DNA of 64,000 bases from Burkholderiales bacterium (GTDB lineage Bacteria > Pseudomonadota > Gammaproteobacteria > Burkholderiales > SG8-41). Location: assembly GCA_036262035.1 (NCBI GenBank), contig DATAJS010000011.1:100826-164825 (forward strand), read 5' to 3'. Of the stretch, positions 8,785 to 16,869 are shown in pieces (the first letter of the stretch is position 1; each line of letters opens with the position of its first letter). The notes under the pieces are model-generated. The model was not told the DNA's origin. It searched no databases and saw only the letters and a program-made list of their open reading frames with translations. The position numbers and the translations under genes were made by a program.

Positions 8785-9243
8785 ATGCCTACGATGATAA
8801 GAACGCTGCTGTGCGCCTCCGTGCTGTTGCTGTGCGCGGCTCCCGCGGCGCAGGCTCTCGAGCTTTCGCTCGACACCGAAGTGAGGGGTGAGCGCGGCGT
8901 CGCCTCGTACTACGCGAAGCGCTTCGACGGCCGCCGCACCGCGAGCGGCATCATCTTTCGCAACAGCGAGTTCCTCGCGGCGCACCCCACGCTGCCTTTC
9001 GGCACGATCGTGCGCGTGACCAATCTCGTCAACGGCAGCTTCGTCGACGTGCAGATCGCCGACCGCGGCGCGTTCGCGCGCAAGCACGGCGGTTTCATCA
9101 TCGATCTGTCGCAGGCCGCGGCCAAGCGCCTCAACATGCTCGGTCGGGGCACCGCGCGCGTCGTCGTCGAAGTCGTCGAATGGAGCGGCCGCAAGAGCCA
9201 CGAGATTGCGGACGCGGCGGTGAAAGCGGTCACGAACGAATAG
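8785..9243 (+). CDS. RlpA-like septal ring/lytic transglycosylase domain protein
   Basis: 152 residues. An N-terminal signal peptide (IRTLLCASVLLLCAAPAAQA) is followed by a double-psi beta-barrel: GVASYYAKRFDGRRTASG, then FGTIVRVTNLVNGSFVDVQIADRGAFARKHGGFIIDLSQAAAKRLNM split over about residues 65-120. These match RlpA, which cleaves denuded peptidoglycan strands. There is no lipobox Cys and no SPOR domain, so this is a short, soluble exported version. ATG 8785 follows AGGGGAG at a good distance and is preferred to an upstream ATG at 8746 next to the repeats. Confidence 0.85.
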   Translation: MPTMIRTLLCASVLLLCAAPAAQALELSLDTEVRGERGVASYYAKRFDGRRTASGIIFRNSEFLAAHPTLPFGTIVRVTNLVNGSFVDVQIADRGAFARKHGGFIIDLSQAAAKRLNMLGRGTARVVVEVVEWSGRKSHEIADAAVKAVTNE

Positions 9244-9250
9244 CGAGCGC

Positions 9251-9300
9251 CTCGAGATTGCGTAGCCTGTCCTGAGCATGGTCGAAGGGTCGCGGCCGCT
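9251..9300. repeat. Degenerate intergenic repeat (CCTGTCCTGAGC...TCGAAGG type)
   Basis: The stretch with CCTGTCCTGAGC, ATGG, then TCGAAGG resembles a short element common between genes in many proteobacterial genomes (CCTTCGACAGGCTCAGGAC on the other strand). It lies immediately before the truncated Bug gene and may overlap its upstream region. Confidence 0.5.
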
Positions 9301-9307
9301 CCCCGCA

Positions 9308-9784
9308 ATGACACGCACTGCAAGTCTCGCGGCCGCGCTCTTCCTCGCATCCACGCCCGCGCCCGGCGCGAGCGACGCCGACAGCGCGTACCCGACGCGC
9401 CACATCCGCATGATCGCGCCGTTCACCGCGGGCAGCACGCTCGACGTGATGGCGCGCTTGGTATCCGACCGTCTAGGGTCCGCGTTCGGCCACAACGTCG
9501 TCGTCGACAACCGGCCCGGCGCCAACGGCGTCATCGGCATCGATCTCGTCGCCAAGGCGCCGCCCGACGGTTACACGATGCTGCTCACCACGGGCTCGTT
9601 CACCGGCAACATCGTCATCTACAAGAAGCTTCCGTACGACGGCACGCGCGACTTCGCGCCGATCACTCAGATCGCGCGCTCGTACGGCATGGTGCTCGTC
9701 GTCAACCCGGGGGTCGCGGCGCAGTCGGCGAAAGACCTCGTCGCGCTGGCGAAGTCGAAGCGCGCGGGGATTCCCCGGCAGTAA
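9308..9784 (+). pseudogene. Truncated Bug/TctC-type solute receptor (C-terminal half missing)
   Basis: 158 residues against about 315-325 for the other family members here. Signal peptide, then the normal Bug N-terminal domain: AYPTRHIRMIAPFTAGSTLDVMAR, VVVDNRPGANGVIGIDLVAK, PPDGYTMLL, KLPYDGTRDFAPITQIA. Reading stops just after VALAKSKRAGIPRQ, where intact relatives continue with PGxLxYASxG and the second domain. The MFS start codon lies only 23 bases after the stop, so the second domain has been lost rather than shifted to another frame nearby. The product could not form the ligand cleft between two lobes. ATG 9308 is chosen because it opens the signal peptide. Confidence 0.85.
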
Positions 9785-9807
9785 GCGTCTGTCGTAATCT
9801 TCGCCGC

Positions 9808-10992
9808 ATGGACAAGGCGAAGAAAACGGTCGCGCTGCTCTCGGCCTCCCAGGCGCTGCTGCTGGTCAACAACTCCATCCTGATCACCGTCAACGCGCTC
9901 GCCGGTTTCGCGCTCGCGGCCGACAAGAGCATCGCGACGCTGCCGGTGACGTCGTATTTCCTCGGCGCGGCCCTCGCGGCGTATCCCGCGTCGATGCTGA
10001 TGAAGCGCTACGGCCGCAAGCAGGGTTTCACCATCGGTGCGGCGTGCGGCATGGCGGGCGCGCTGCTGGGCGCGGCGGCGATCTACGTGCAGAGCTTCTG
10101 GCTCCTGTGCGCGGGCACGCTGGTGCTCGGCGCCTACTTCGCGTCGGGACAGTTCTATCGCTTCGCCGCGGCCGAAGCGGTGCCGCAGGAGTGGAAGCCC
10201 AAGGCGATCTCGCTGGTGCTCGCCGGCGGCATCGTCGGCGGTTTCGTGGGCCCTGAGACCAGCAAGATCACGCGCGACATCGTCGCAGGCCATCTCTATG
10301 CGGGCCCTTATTTCTCGCTGGTGGGCTTCGCGCTGATCACGATGATCGTCGTGCGCTGGCTCGACATCCCGCCGCTGTCGTCCGCGGAAAGCCGATCCGA
10401 AGGCCGGCCGATCGGCGTCATCGCGCGTCAGCCGGCGTTCATCGTCGCGGTGCTGTGCGGCGTGGTGAGCTACGGCGTCATGAACCTGCTCATGACCGCG
10501 ACGCCGCTCGCGATGGCGGCATGCCAGCATCCCTTCAATGCCGCGGCGTTCGTCATCCAGTGGCACCTCGTCGGGATGTTCGCGCCCTCGTTCGTCACCG
10601 GCAGCATCATCAAGAGGATCGGGCTGCTCCCGGTGATGATCATCGGCGCGCTGCTCATGGCGCTGTGCGTCGCCATCGCGGTGAGCGGCATCGCAGTGAC
10701 GAACTTCTGGCTGGCGCTGGTGCTGCTCGGCGTCGGCTGGAACTTCATGTATCTGGGCGCCACGACGCTGCTCACCGAAGCGCACACGCCCGCCGAGCGC
10801 GGCAAGGTGCAAGGGGTGAACGACATGGCGATCTCGTTCACCATGGTGCTCTCGTCGCTGTCGGTGGGTGCGCTCTTCACCTATCAGGGCTGGCAGACCA
10901 TGAACCTGCTCGCGGTGCCTTTCGTCGCGCTCGCGGCGTGCGCGCTGCTGTGGCTCGCGGTCGTCAGGCGCGCGAGGCCGGCCGCGCTGTAG
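9808..10992 (+). CDS. MFS transporter
   Basis: 394 residues with about 12 hydrophobic segments. The loop 2-3 motif LMKRYGRKQGFTIGAACG matches the major facilitator signature, and PAERGKVQGVNDMAISFTMV is typical of loop 10-11 in drug or metabolite MFS proteins. The substrate is unknown. It is followed after 8 bases by the GT61 gene, so the two are probably cotranscribed. Confidence 0.88.
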   Translation: MDKAKKTVALLSASQALLLVNNSILITVNALAGFALAADKSIATLPVTSYFLGAALAAYPASMLMKRYGRKQGFTIGAACGMAGALLGAAAIYVQSFWLLCAGTLVLGAYFASGQFYRFAAAEAVPQEWKPKAISLVLAGGIVGGFVGPETSKITRDIVAGHLYAGPYFSLVGFALITMIVVRWLDIPPLSSAESRSEGRPIGVIARQPAFIVAVLCGVVSYGVMNLLMTATPLAMAACQHPFNAAAFVIQWHLVGMFAPSFVTGSIIKRIGLLPVMIIGALLMALCVAIAVSGIAVTNFWLALVLLGVGWNFMYLGATTLLTEAHTPAERGKVQGVNDMAISFTMVLSSLSVGALFTYQGWQTMNLLAVPFVALAACALLWLAVVRRARPAAL

Positions 10993-11000
10993 CCGCTCGC

Positions 11001-12278
11001 GTGGATCGTCTCATCGGGGCGGTGCTGCGGCTGCACGCTTCCGGCCGGCCGGGGCTCGCGCGTGCGATCGCCCGCGCCGCGCTTTTCCTGCGGCCGCGGC
11101 ATCCCGGTTTGCTCCGGGTCGCGGCGCGTCTCGCCACAGAGCGCGGCGATCTCGAAGCGGCAGAGATTTACGGCCGCAAGATCGTCGCGCGGGCGCCGGA
11201 AGACGCATCGATCCATCGGGCGCTCGGCGACGTCGCGGTACTGCGCGGACAGCCCGAGCGCGCGCTCCCGCATTACGACGCGCATGCGAAGCTCACGCTC
11301 GGACCCGATGCGGTCACGCGCATCTATCGTCACCGCTGGCTCGACGCAGCGGGGCCCGATCGCCCCGCGCCGTATTACCGGCGGCTCGAGCACGTCTTCG
11401 TCGATACCGCCTACTGGTCGATCATGACCGATGCCGGCGAGGTCTACGCGGCGGACACGCACGGCCGCACGCTCGCGAACGGCCCGTTCGTGCGCGGGCG
11501 TGCGTGGGACCAGGGCCGTTCGGTCATCGCTTCTTTCGAAGCGCCGCGGATCACCGTTGCGCAGGAATGCATCTTCGTCGGCGGCGACGACAACTACAGC
11601 CACTGGGTGATGCGCAACCTCCTGAAGCTGGTCGCGCTCGAGCGCGACGGACTGTTGCACTCGCTGCCGTGGCTGCTCAACACCGATCTCACGCAATACC
11701 AGCGCGACTATCTCGACCTGCTCGGCGTGCCGCCGGAGCGGCGGCTCCTGGTCGATCGCGGGCAGGTCGTGCGGTGCGAAAACGTCATCGTGCCGGCGAT
11801 GCTCAGGAATCCGCTGGCGATCCGGCAGGGCGTCGAGTGGCTGCGCGCGCGCCTCGCCGCGCATCTCGCGACCCCGGAGGAGGCGGCCGATCGGCTGTTC
11901 GTGTCGCGCGCCGACGCCGTCCGCCGCCGGCTCGTCAACGAAGAGGAGATTTACGCCGCCCTCGAGCGTTACGGCTTTCGCAAGGTCGTGCCGGGACGCA
12001 TGACGGCGCTCGAGCAGATCGCCGCGTTCTCGAGAGCGAAGATCGTCGTCGGGGCGCACGGCGCAGGCCTCACCAACATGGTCTTCGCGCCCCCGCACGC
12101 TTCGTTCGTCGAGCTGTGCAGCGTCGGCGTGGCCCACATGGAAGACTTCAGGCGGACCGCGCGCGCGACCGGGCAGCCGATCTACACGCTGGTCTCGGAC
12201 CGCACCTCGGGCAGCGACGCGCAGGCGGATTACGAGGTCGACGTGCAGGCAGTGGTGGCACAAGTCGAGCGGATATAA
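11001..12278 (+). CDS. Glycosyltransferase family 61 protein with N-terminal TPR-like helices
   Basis: 425 residues from a GTG start 8 bases after the MFS stop. The first about 110 residues form helical repeats (LATERGDLEAAEIYGRKIVARAPEDASIHRALGDVAVLRGQPERALPHYD, split), like tetratricopeptide units. The catalytic part has GGDDNYSHWVMRNLLKL, FVSRADAVRRRLVNEEEI and GAHGAGLTNMVFAPP, the standard GT61/DUF563 blocks. GT61 enzymes transfer xylose, GlcNAc or other sugars to polysaccharide or protein. No signal peptide is seen, so action in the cytoplasm is likely. A longer frame opening at 10455 runs inside the MFS gene and is a shadow. Confidence 0.85.
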   Translation: MDRLIGAVLRLHASGRPGLARAIARAALFLRPRHPGLLRVAARLATERGDLEAAEIYGRKIVARAPEDASIHRALGDVAVLRGQPERALPHYDAHAKLTLGPDAVTRIYRHRWLDAAGPDRPAPYYRRLEHVFVDTAYWSIMTDAGEVYAADTHGRTLANGPFVRGRAWDQGRSVIASFEAPRITVAQECIFVGGDDNYSHWVMRNLLKLVALERDGLLHSLPWLLNTDLTQYQRDYLDLLGVPPERRLLVDRGQVVRCENVIVPAMLRNPLAIRQGVEWLRARLAAHLATPEEAADRLFVSRADAVRRRLVNEEEIYAALERYGFRKVVPGRMTALEQIAAFSRAKIVVGAHGAGLTNMVFAPPHASFVELCSVGVAHMEDFRRTARATGQPIYTLVSDRTSGSDAQADYEVDVQAVVAQVERI

Positions 12279-12279
12279 T
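12274..12279 (+). promoter_or_regulatory. Possible -10 box TATAAT upstream of a Bug gene
   Basis: An exact TATAAT overlaps the stop codon of the GT61 gene, about 100 bases before the Bug start at 12381. No convincing -35 is visible at 16-18 bases upstream, so this is a weak promoter call. Confidence 0.3.
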
Positions 12280-12380
12280 CGAGGCCCTCAGAGGACTCCC
12301 CCGGCATGCTCTCAGCCGTTTCATCGACGCTCGGTAATACGCGGCTACACCTCCGGCGGCCATTCGAAGGAATCTCAGCA

Positions 12381-13328
12381 ATGTTTCTGAAGTCCGCCAT
12401 CGCACTCGCAGCATCCCTCGTTTCGTTTTCCGCGGCCGCCCAGAGCTACCCGGTCAAACCGGTACGCGTGATCACGCCGTGGCCCGCCGGCGGTTTGACC
12501 GACGTCGCGGGACGCATCGTCTTCCAGCAGATCTCCCAATCGATGGGCCAGCAGTTCGTCGTCGACAACCGCCCCGGCGCGACCGGCACCATCGGCGCGG
12601 ACGTGGTCGCGAAGTCGCCGCCGGACGGCTACACGCTGATGGTCCATTCGGCGAGCCACATCAGCAACGCGTACACGTATCCCAAGCTGCCGTACGACAC
12701 CTTCCGCGACTTCACGCCGGTCGGGCTGCTGGTCGCGCAGACAGGTCTTCTGGTGACGCATCCTTCGCTGCCGGTGAAGAACGTGAAAGAGCTGATCGCG
12801 CTCGCGCGCGCAAAGCCCGGGCAGTTGCTGTACGCGACGTCGGGCGGCGGCAGCTTCTCGCACATGGCGTTCGCGCTGCTGAACGCGATGACCCACACCA
12901 AGATGCTGCACGTGCCGTACAAAGGCGGCGGACCGGCGACGACCGCGGTGGTCTCGGGCGAGTCGCAACTCCTGGTGGGCACGCCTGCCGCGGTGCTCAC
13001 GCAACTCAACGCGAAGCGGTTGCGTGTGCTCGGCGTCACGTCGGACACGCGCCTGAAGCAGTTCCCTGACGTGCCGACGATCGCCGAAGCCGGCGTCCCC
13101 GGTTACGAGTTTCGCGGCTGGGTCGCGGTGATGGCGCCCGCGGGCACACCCAAGCCGATCGTCGACCGCCTGAACGGCGAGATCAAGAAAGTGCTGTCGG
13201 CCCCCGACAACAAGCTGCAGGACCTCGAGCCGTGGTACATGACGCCCGAGCAGACCGCCGCTCGCATGAAATCGGACTACGAGAAGTACGGCAGGATCTT
13301 CAAGATCATCGGGACGAAGTTCGATTAG
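12381..13328 (+). CDS. Bug/TctC-family tripartite tricarboxylate transporter receptor
   Basis: 315 residues with a signal peptide ending at AAAQS. Family hallmarks: YPVKPVRVITPWPAGGLTDVAGR, VVDNRPGATGTIGADVVAK, SPPDGYTLMV, KLPYDTFRDFTPV, VPYKGGGPATTAVVSGE and PTIAEAGVPGYEFRGW. Bug proteins are periplasmic, bind carboxylates or amides between two lobes, and either feed a TctAB permease or act as sensors. No TctA or TctB gene lies in the window. The ATG at 12381 is preferred over 12306 because it begins a normal signal peptide and follows GAAGGA. Confidence 0.92.
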   Translation: MFLKSAIALAASLVSFSAAAQSYPVKPVRVITPWPAGGLTDVAGRIVFQQISQSMGQQFVVDNRPGATGTIGADVVAKSPPDGYTLMVHSASHISNAYTYPKLPYDTFRDFTPVGLLVAQTGLLVTHPSLPVKNVKELIALARAKPGQLLYATSGGGSFSHMAFALLNAMTHTKMLHVPYKGGGPATTAVVSGESQLLVGTPAAVLTQLNAKRLRVLGVTSDTRLKQFPDVPTIAEAGVPGYEFRGWVAVMAPAGTPKPIVDRLNGEIKKVLSAPDNKLQDLEPWYMTPEQTAARMKSDYEKYGRIFKIIGTKFD

Positions 13329-13404
13329 CGTAGCGCTGCACACGGTCGCTCTGACGGCGCACGCTGCCACACCGTGCGCCGACGTCCGCGCGATCGCCGC
13401 AGCC

Positions 13405-13851
13405 GTGCAGCGCTCGGCGCGCGGGATCGAAGTACGTTACACGCTCACCGGCGACCTCGACCGCCTGCGCATGCCCGAACCGAGTCTCCCGCGCTTTGCC
13501 GACAACCTGTGGCAGCACACGTGCTTCGAGCTTTTCGTGCGCGATGAACGTTCCGATGCCTACCTGGAATTCAACTTCGCGCCCTCGGGCGAGTGGGCCG
13601 CTTACGCGTTCGACGCGTACCGCGAAGGCATGCGGCGCATCGACGCCACGCCTCGCATCGCGTGCAGTCGCAGCGGCGATGCGTTCGTGCTCGACGCGAT
13701 GGTGCCGGCGCAGATGATCGCGGGCGCCGATTTCGCTCTCTCGGCAGTCGTGGAAGAGCTCGACGGGACGCTGTCGTACTGGGCGCTGCGCCATCCGTCC
13801 GGCAAGCCGGATTTCCATCACCGCGACGCGTTCGCGCTGCACCTCCCATGA
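13405..13851 (+). CDS. DOMON-like domain protein, partner of the NamZ-type gene
   Basis: 148 residues from GTG 13405. Conserved features are LWQHTCFELFVRDERSDAYLEFNFAPSGEWAAYAFDAYREGM (split) and YWALRHPSGKPDFHHRDAFAL, typical of the DOMON-like proteins found beside DUF1343 genes. DOMON folds bind haem or sugars; the ligand is not known here. The frame is open upstream to about 13321 and encodes CADVRAIAAAVQRS, which looks like genuine family sequence. The true start may therefore be further upstream at a non-standard codon (for example CTG 13336). Its stop overlaps the next ATG by four bases (ATGA), showing translational coupling. Confidence 0.78.
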   Translation: MQRSARGIEVRYTLTGDLDRLRMPEPSLPRFADNLWQHTCFELFVRDERSDAYLEFNFAPSGEWAAYAFDAYREGMRRIDATPRIACSRSGDAFVLDAMVPAQMIAGADFALSAVVEELDGTLSYWALRHPSGKPDFHHRDAFALHLP

Positions 13852-15050
13852 GATTCGGCATCGATCGCCTGCTCGCGGATCCGGCGCTACGCAAGCCGCT
13901 CGCCGGCAAGCGCGTCGCGCTGCTCGCGCATCCGGCGTCGGTCACGCGCGATCTCACGCACTCGCTCGACGCGCTCGGCGCCTTGCCCGACGTGACGCTC
14001 ACCGCGGCCTTCGGACCGCAGCACGGGCTGCGCGGCGACAAGCAGGACAACATGGTCGAATCGCCGGATTACGTCGATCCGGTGCACGGCATCCCGGTCT
14101 TCAGCCTCTACGGCGCAGTGCGGCGTCCGACCGACGCGATGATGCAGAGCTTCGACGTGCTCCTGGTCGATCTCCAGGACCTCGGCTGCCGCATCTACAC
14201 CTTCATCACCACGCTGCGCTACGTGCTCGAAGCGGCGGCGAGGCACGGCAGGACGGTATGGGTGCTCGATCGCCCGAATCCCGCGGGACGTCCGGTGGAA
14301 GGGCTCACGCTCGAAGACGGCTGGGAGAGCTTCGTCGGCGCCGGACCGATGCCCATGCGCCACGGCCTCACGATGGGCGAGCTCGGCCGCTGGTTCGTTC
14401 GCACGATGAAGATCGACGTCGACTTCGACGTCGTGACGATGGACGGCTGGCAACCCTTCGATGCGCCCGGTTACGGCTGGCCGCTCGGCGAGCGCACGTG
14501 GGTGAACCCCAGCCCCAATGCGCCGAATCTTGCGATGGCGCGCTGTTACGCCGGCACCGTGATGCTCGAAGGCACCACGCTCTCCGAAGGCCGCGGCACC
14601 ACGCGGCCGCTGGAGCTGTTCGGCGCGCCCGACATCGACCCTCGGAAGCTCTTGTCGCAGATGCAGTCGATCGCGCCGCACTGGATGCAGGGCTGCCGCC
14701 TGCGCGAGTGCTGGTTCGAGCCCACGTTCCACAAGCACGCCGGCAAGCTCTGTGCGGGCATACAAATCCACGCCGACGATCCGGCATACGACCACGGCGC
14801 ATTCCGTCCGTGGCGCCTGCAGGCGCTCGCCTTCAAGGCGCTGCGCGGGCTCGCACCCGATTACGACCTCTGGCGCGACTTCGCTTACGAGTACGAGCAC
14901 GACCGGCTGGCGATCGATCTGATCAACGGCGGGACGAAACTGCGCGAGTGGGTCGACGACCCGGTCGCCGCGGCGGGCGACCTCGACGCCATTGCGATAC
15001 GCGACGAAGACGCCTGGCGCACGCAGCGCGAGTCGGTGTTACTTTATTGA
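13848..15050 (+). CDS. DUF1343 protein, NamZ-like exo-beta-N-acetylmuramidase
   Basis: 400 residues. Conserved blocks: GKRVALLAHPASVTRD, TAAFGPQHGLRGDKQDNM, VFSLYGAVRRPT, DLQDLGCRIYTFITTLRYVL, VLDRPNPAGRPVEG and WVNPSPNAPNLAMARCYAGT. Characterised relatives (B. subtilis NamZ/YbbC, Tannerella NamZ) release MurNAc from the non-reducing ends of peptidoglycan fragments. The N-terminus MRFGIDRLLADPALR shows no signal peptide, so this copy may work in the cytoplasm. Translation is coupled to the upstream DOMON-like gene. Confidence 0.88.
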   Translation: MRFGIDRLLADPALRKPLAGKRVALLAHPASVTRDLTHSLDALGALPDVTLTAAFGPQHGLRGDKQDNMVESPDYVDPVHGIPVFSLYGAVRRPTDAMMQSFDVLLVDLQDLGCRIYTFITTLRYVLEAAARHGRTVWVLDRPNPAGRPVEGLTLEDGWESFVGAGPMPMRHGLTMGELGRWFVRTMKIDVDFDVVTMDGWQPFDAPGYGWPLGERTWVNPSPNAPNLAMARCYAGTVMLEGTTLSEGRGTTRPLELFGAPDIDPRKLLSQMQSIAPHWMQGCRLRECWFEPTFHKHAGKLCAGIQIHADDPAYDHGAFRPWRLQALAFKALRGLAPDYDLWRDFAYEYEHDRLAIDLINGGTKLREWVDDPVAAAGDLDAIAIRDEDAWRTQRESVLLY

Positions 15051-15076
15051 CGTCCACCCATAAAGAGAGAGCCATC

Positions 15077-16753
15077 ATGGCGAAAACCACCGGGGCAAAG
15101 CTGTTCGCGGAGATCATCGAGGGCTACGGCGTGACGCACGTGTTCTACGTGCCCCAGGTCGTGTCGAAGGCGCTCGTCGCGATGGAGGGGATGGCGGTGC
15201 GCCGGGTCGTCGCGCACAGCGAGAAAGCCGCGGGTTACATGGCCGACGGCTACGCGCGCGCCAAGCGCGCCCCGGGCGTCGCCATGGCGCAGCCCATCGG
15301 AGCGACGAACCTCGCATCGGGCCTGCGCGACGCGTTCATGGCGAGGTCTCCGGTCATCGCGGTGTCGGGCGGGCCCGGCGGCGCTTCGCGCTATCGCCAC
15401 AACTACCAGGAAGTCGAGGACATCGGGCAGTTCGATTCGGTGACCAAGTCGAACGTGAACGTCGACTCGCCGTCGCGCGTGCCCGACCTCATGCGCCAGG
15501 CTTTCCGCACGGCGGTGTCGGGCATGCCCGGACCGGTGCACCTGCGCTTCCAGGGACGTCTCTCGGACGTGCCGCTCGGCGAAGTCGACGCCGAAGCGGT
15601 GATCGAGAAGACTTACACCCGCGTGCCGCCTTTCCGCCCCGCGGCCCAGCCCGAGCACGTGCGCGAAGCCGCGGCGGTGCTGGCGGCGGCGAAGAAACCG
15701 ATCATCATCGCAGGCGGGGGCGTGATGTGGTCCGACGCCAAAAGGGAAGTTGTCGAGCTCGCGGAAAAGCTGCAGATCCCGGTCGCGACCTCGCTCAACG
15801 GCAAAGGCACGATCCTCGAGACGCACCCGCTCGCCGTCGGCGTGTGCGGCTCGTACTCGCGCGAGTGCGCGAACCGCGCGGTGTCCGAAGCCGACCTCGT
15901 GTTCTTCATCGGCAGCCCGGCGGGCGGCATGGTGACGGGCAACTGGACCATCGTCTCGCCCAAGGCCGAGGTCATGCAGCTCGACATCGAAGCCGAGGAG
16001 CTCGGTCGCAACTATCCGAACAAGGTCTCGCTGTGCGGCGATGCGAAGGTCTCCTTGCGCGCGCTCATCGACGCGGTCAAATCGGTCGAAGGCACGACCA
16101 AGTCGTGGGTCGCGCGCGTGCAGGAGCTCGTCGCCGACTGGCGCCGCGCGTTCGAGCCCAAGCTCAACTCGGACGCTACGCCCATCCGTCCCGAGCGCAT
16201 CTGCAAGGAGGTGATGGCCGCGCTGCCGGCGAACGGGGTGGTCGTCTCCGATACCGGCCACGCAGGCATGTGGACGAGCCAGATGATCGACCTCGAGAAG
16301 CCCGAGCAGCGTTACATCCGCTGCGCGGGCTCGCTGGGATGGGGATTGCCCGGCGCGATCGGCGTCAAGTGCGCGCTGCCGGACCAACCGGTGCTGCTCT
16401 TCACCGGCGACGGCGGCATGTACTACCACATGACCGAGCTCGAGACCGCGCTGCGCTACGGCATCAACCTGGTCATCCTGGTCAACAACAATCGTGCGCT
16501 GTCGCAGGAGTTCCCGTCGCTGAACAACAACTATGGCGGGAAGATGCACGGCAAATCGGACGAGCTGTGGCGCTTCTCGGATTTCAACTTCGCCGAAGTG
16601 GCGAAGGCGATGGGCTGCGGCGGCGTGCGGATCGAAGACCCGGCAAGGATCGCGGGTGCGCTGAAGGAAGCCTTCGCGGCGAACAAGCCTTACGTCGTGG
16701 AAGTGATGAGCGACGTCACGCTCATGGCCCCGACCGCCTGGGCGCCTAAGTGA
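15077..16753 (+). CDS. Thiamine diphosphate-binding enzyme (acetolactate synthase/benzoylformate decarboxylase superfamily)
   Basis: 558 residues with three domains. The N-terminal Pyr domain has HSEKAAGYMADGYAR, with catalytic Glu at residue 49. The middle domain (about 195-330) has KPIIIAGGGVMWSDA. The C-terminal PP domain has GDGGMYYHMTELETALRYG ending in ILVNNN, the GDG-x(n)-NN thiamine diphosphate motif. Substitutions relative to true IlvB are frequent and no regulatory subunit gene is adjacent. A decarboxylase, carboligase or oxalyl-CoA-decarboxylase-like role is therefore possible, and the substrate is unknown. ATG 15077 follows AGAGAGA and lies 26 bases after the NamZ-like gene. Confidence 0.88.
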   Translation: MAKTTGAKLFAEIIEGYGVTHVFYVPQVVSKALVAMEGMAVRRVVAHSEKAAGYMADGYARAKRAPGVAMAQPIGATNLASGLRDAFMARSPVIAVSGGPGGASRYRHNYQEVEDIGQFDSVTKSNVNVDSPSRVPDLMRQAFRTAVSGMPGPVHLRFQGRLSDVPLGEVDAEAVIEKTYTRVPPFRPAAQPEHVREAAAVLAAAKKPIIIAGGGVMWSDAKREVVELAEKLQIPVATSLNGKGTILETHPLAVGVCGSYSRECANRAVSEADLVFFIGSPAGGMVTGNWTIVSPKAEVMQLDIEAEELGRNYPNKVSLCGDAKVSLRALIDAVKSVEGTTKSWVARVQELVADWRRAFEPKLNSDATPIRPERICKEVMAALPANGVVVSDTGHAGMWTSQMIDLEKPEQRYIRCAGSLGWGLPGAIGVKCALPDQPVLLFTGDGGMYYHMTELETALRYGINLVILVNNNRALSQEFPSLNNNYGGKMHGKSDELWRFSDFNFAEVAKAMGCGGVRIEDPARIAGALKEAFAANKPYVVEVMSDVTLMAPTAWAPK

Positions 16754-16835
16754 CGCGATCGCGTCATCCCGGACGCGTCCGCGACAGCGGGCGCGATCCG
16801 GGATCCATCTTGACCTTCAAACCAGTTCAGATTGG

Positions 16836-16855
16836 ATTCCCGCGTTCGCGGGAAT
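16836..16855. terminator. Perfect hairpin ATTCCCGC-GTTC-GCGGGAAT between convergent genes
   Basis: Eight-base perfect stem with a GTTC loop between the ThDP enzyme (plus) and the GAF/HD protein (minus). A second imperfect inverted pair (CATCCCGG...CCGGGATC) lies at about 16764-16805. The hairpin belongs to a dispersed repeat type also seen at 26623. A bidirectional terminator role is inferred from position; no strong T run follows. Confidence 0.5.
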
Positions 16856-16869
16856 GACGACGTTGCCAA

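Noticed and set aside
15077-16753. Annotation as acetolactate synthase large subunit (ilvB)
   Set aside because: No small subunit gene follows and several active-site regions differ, so only the superfamily is supported.
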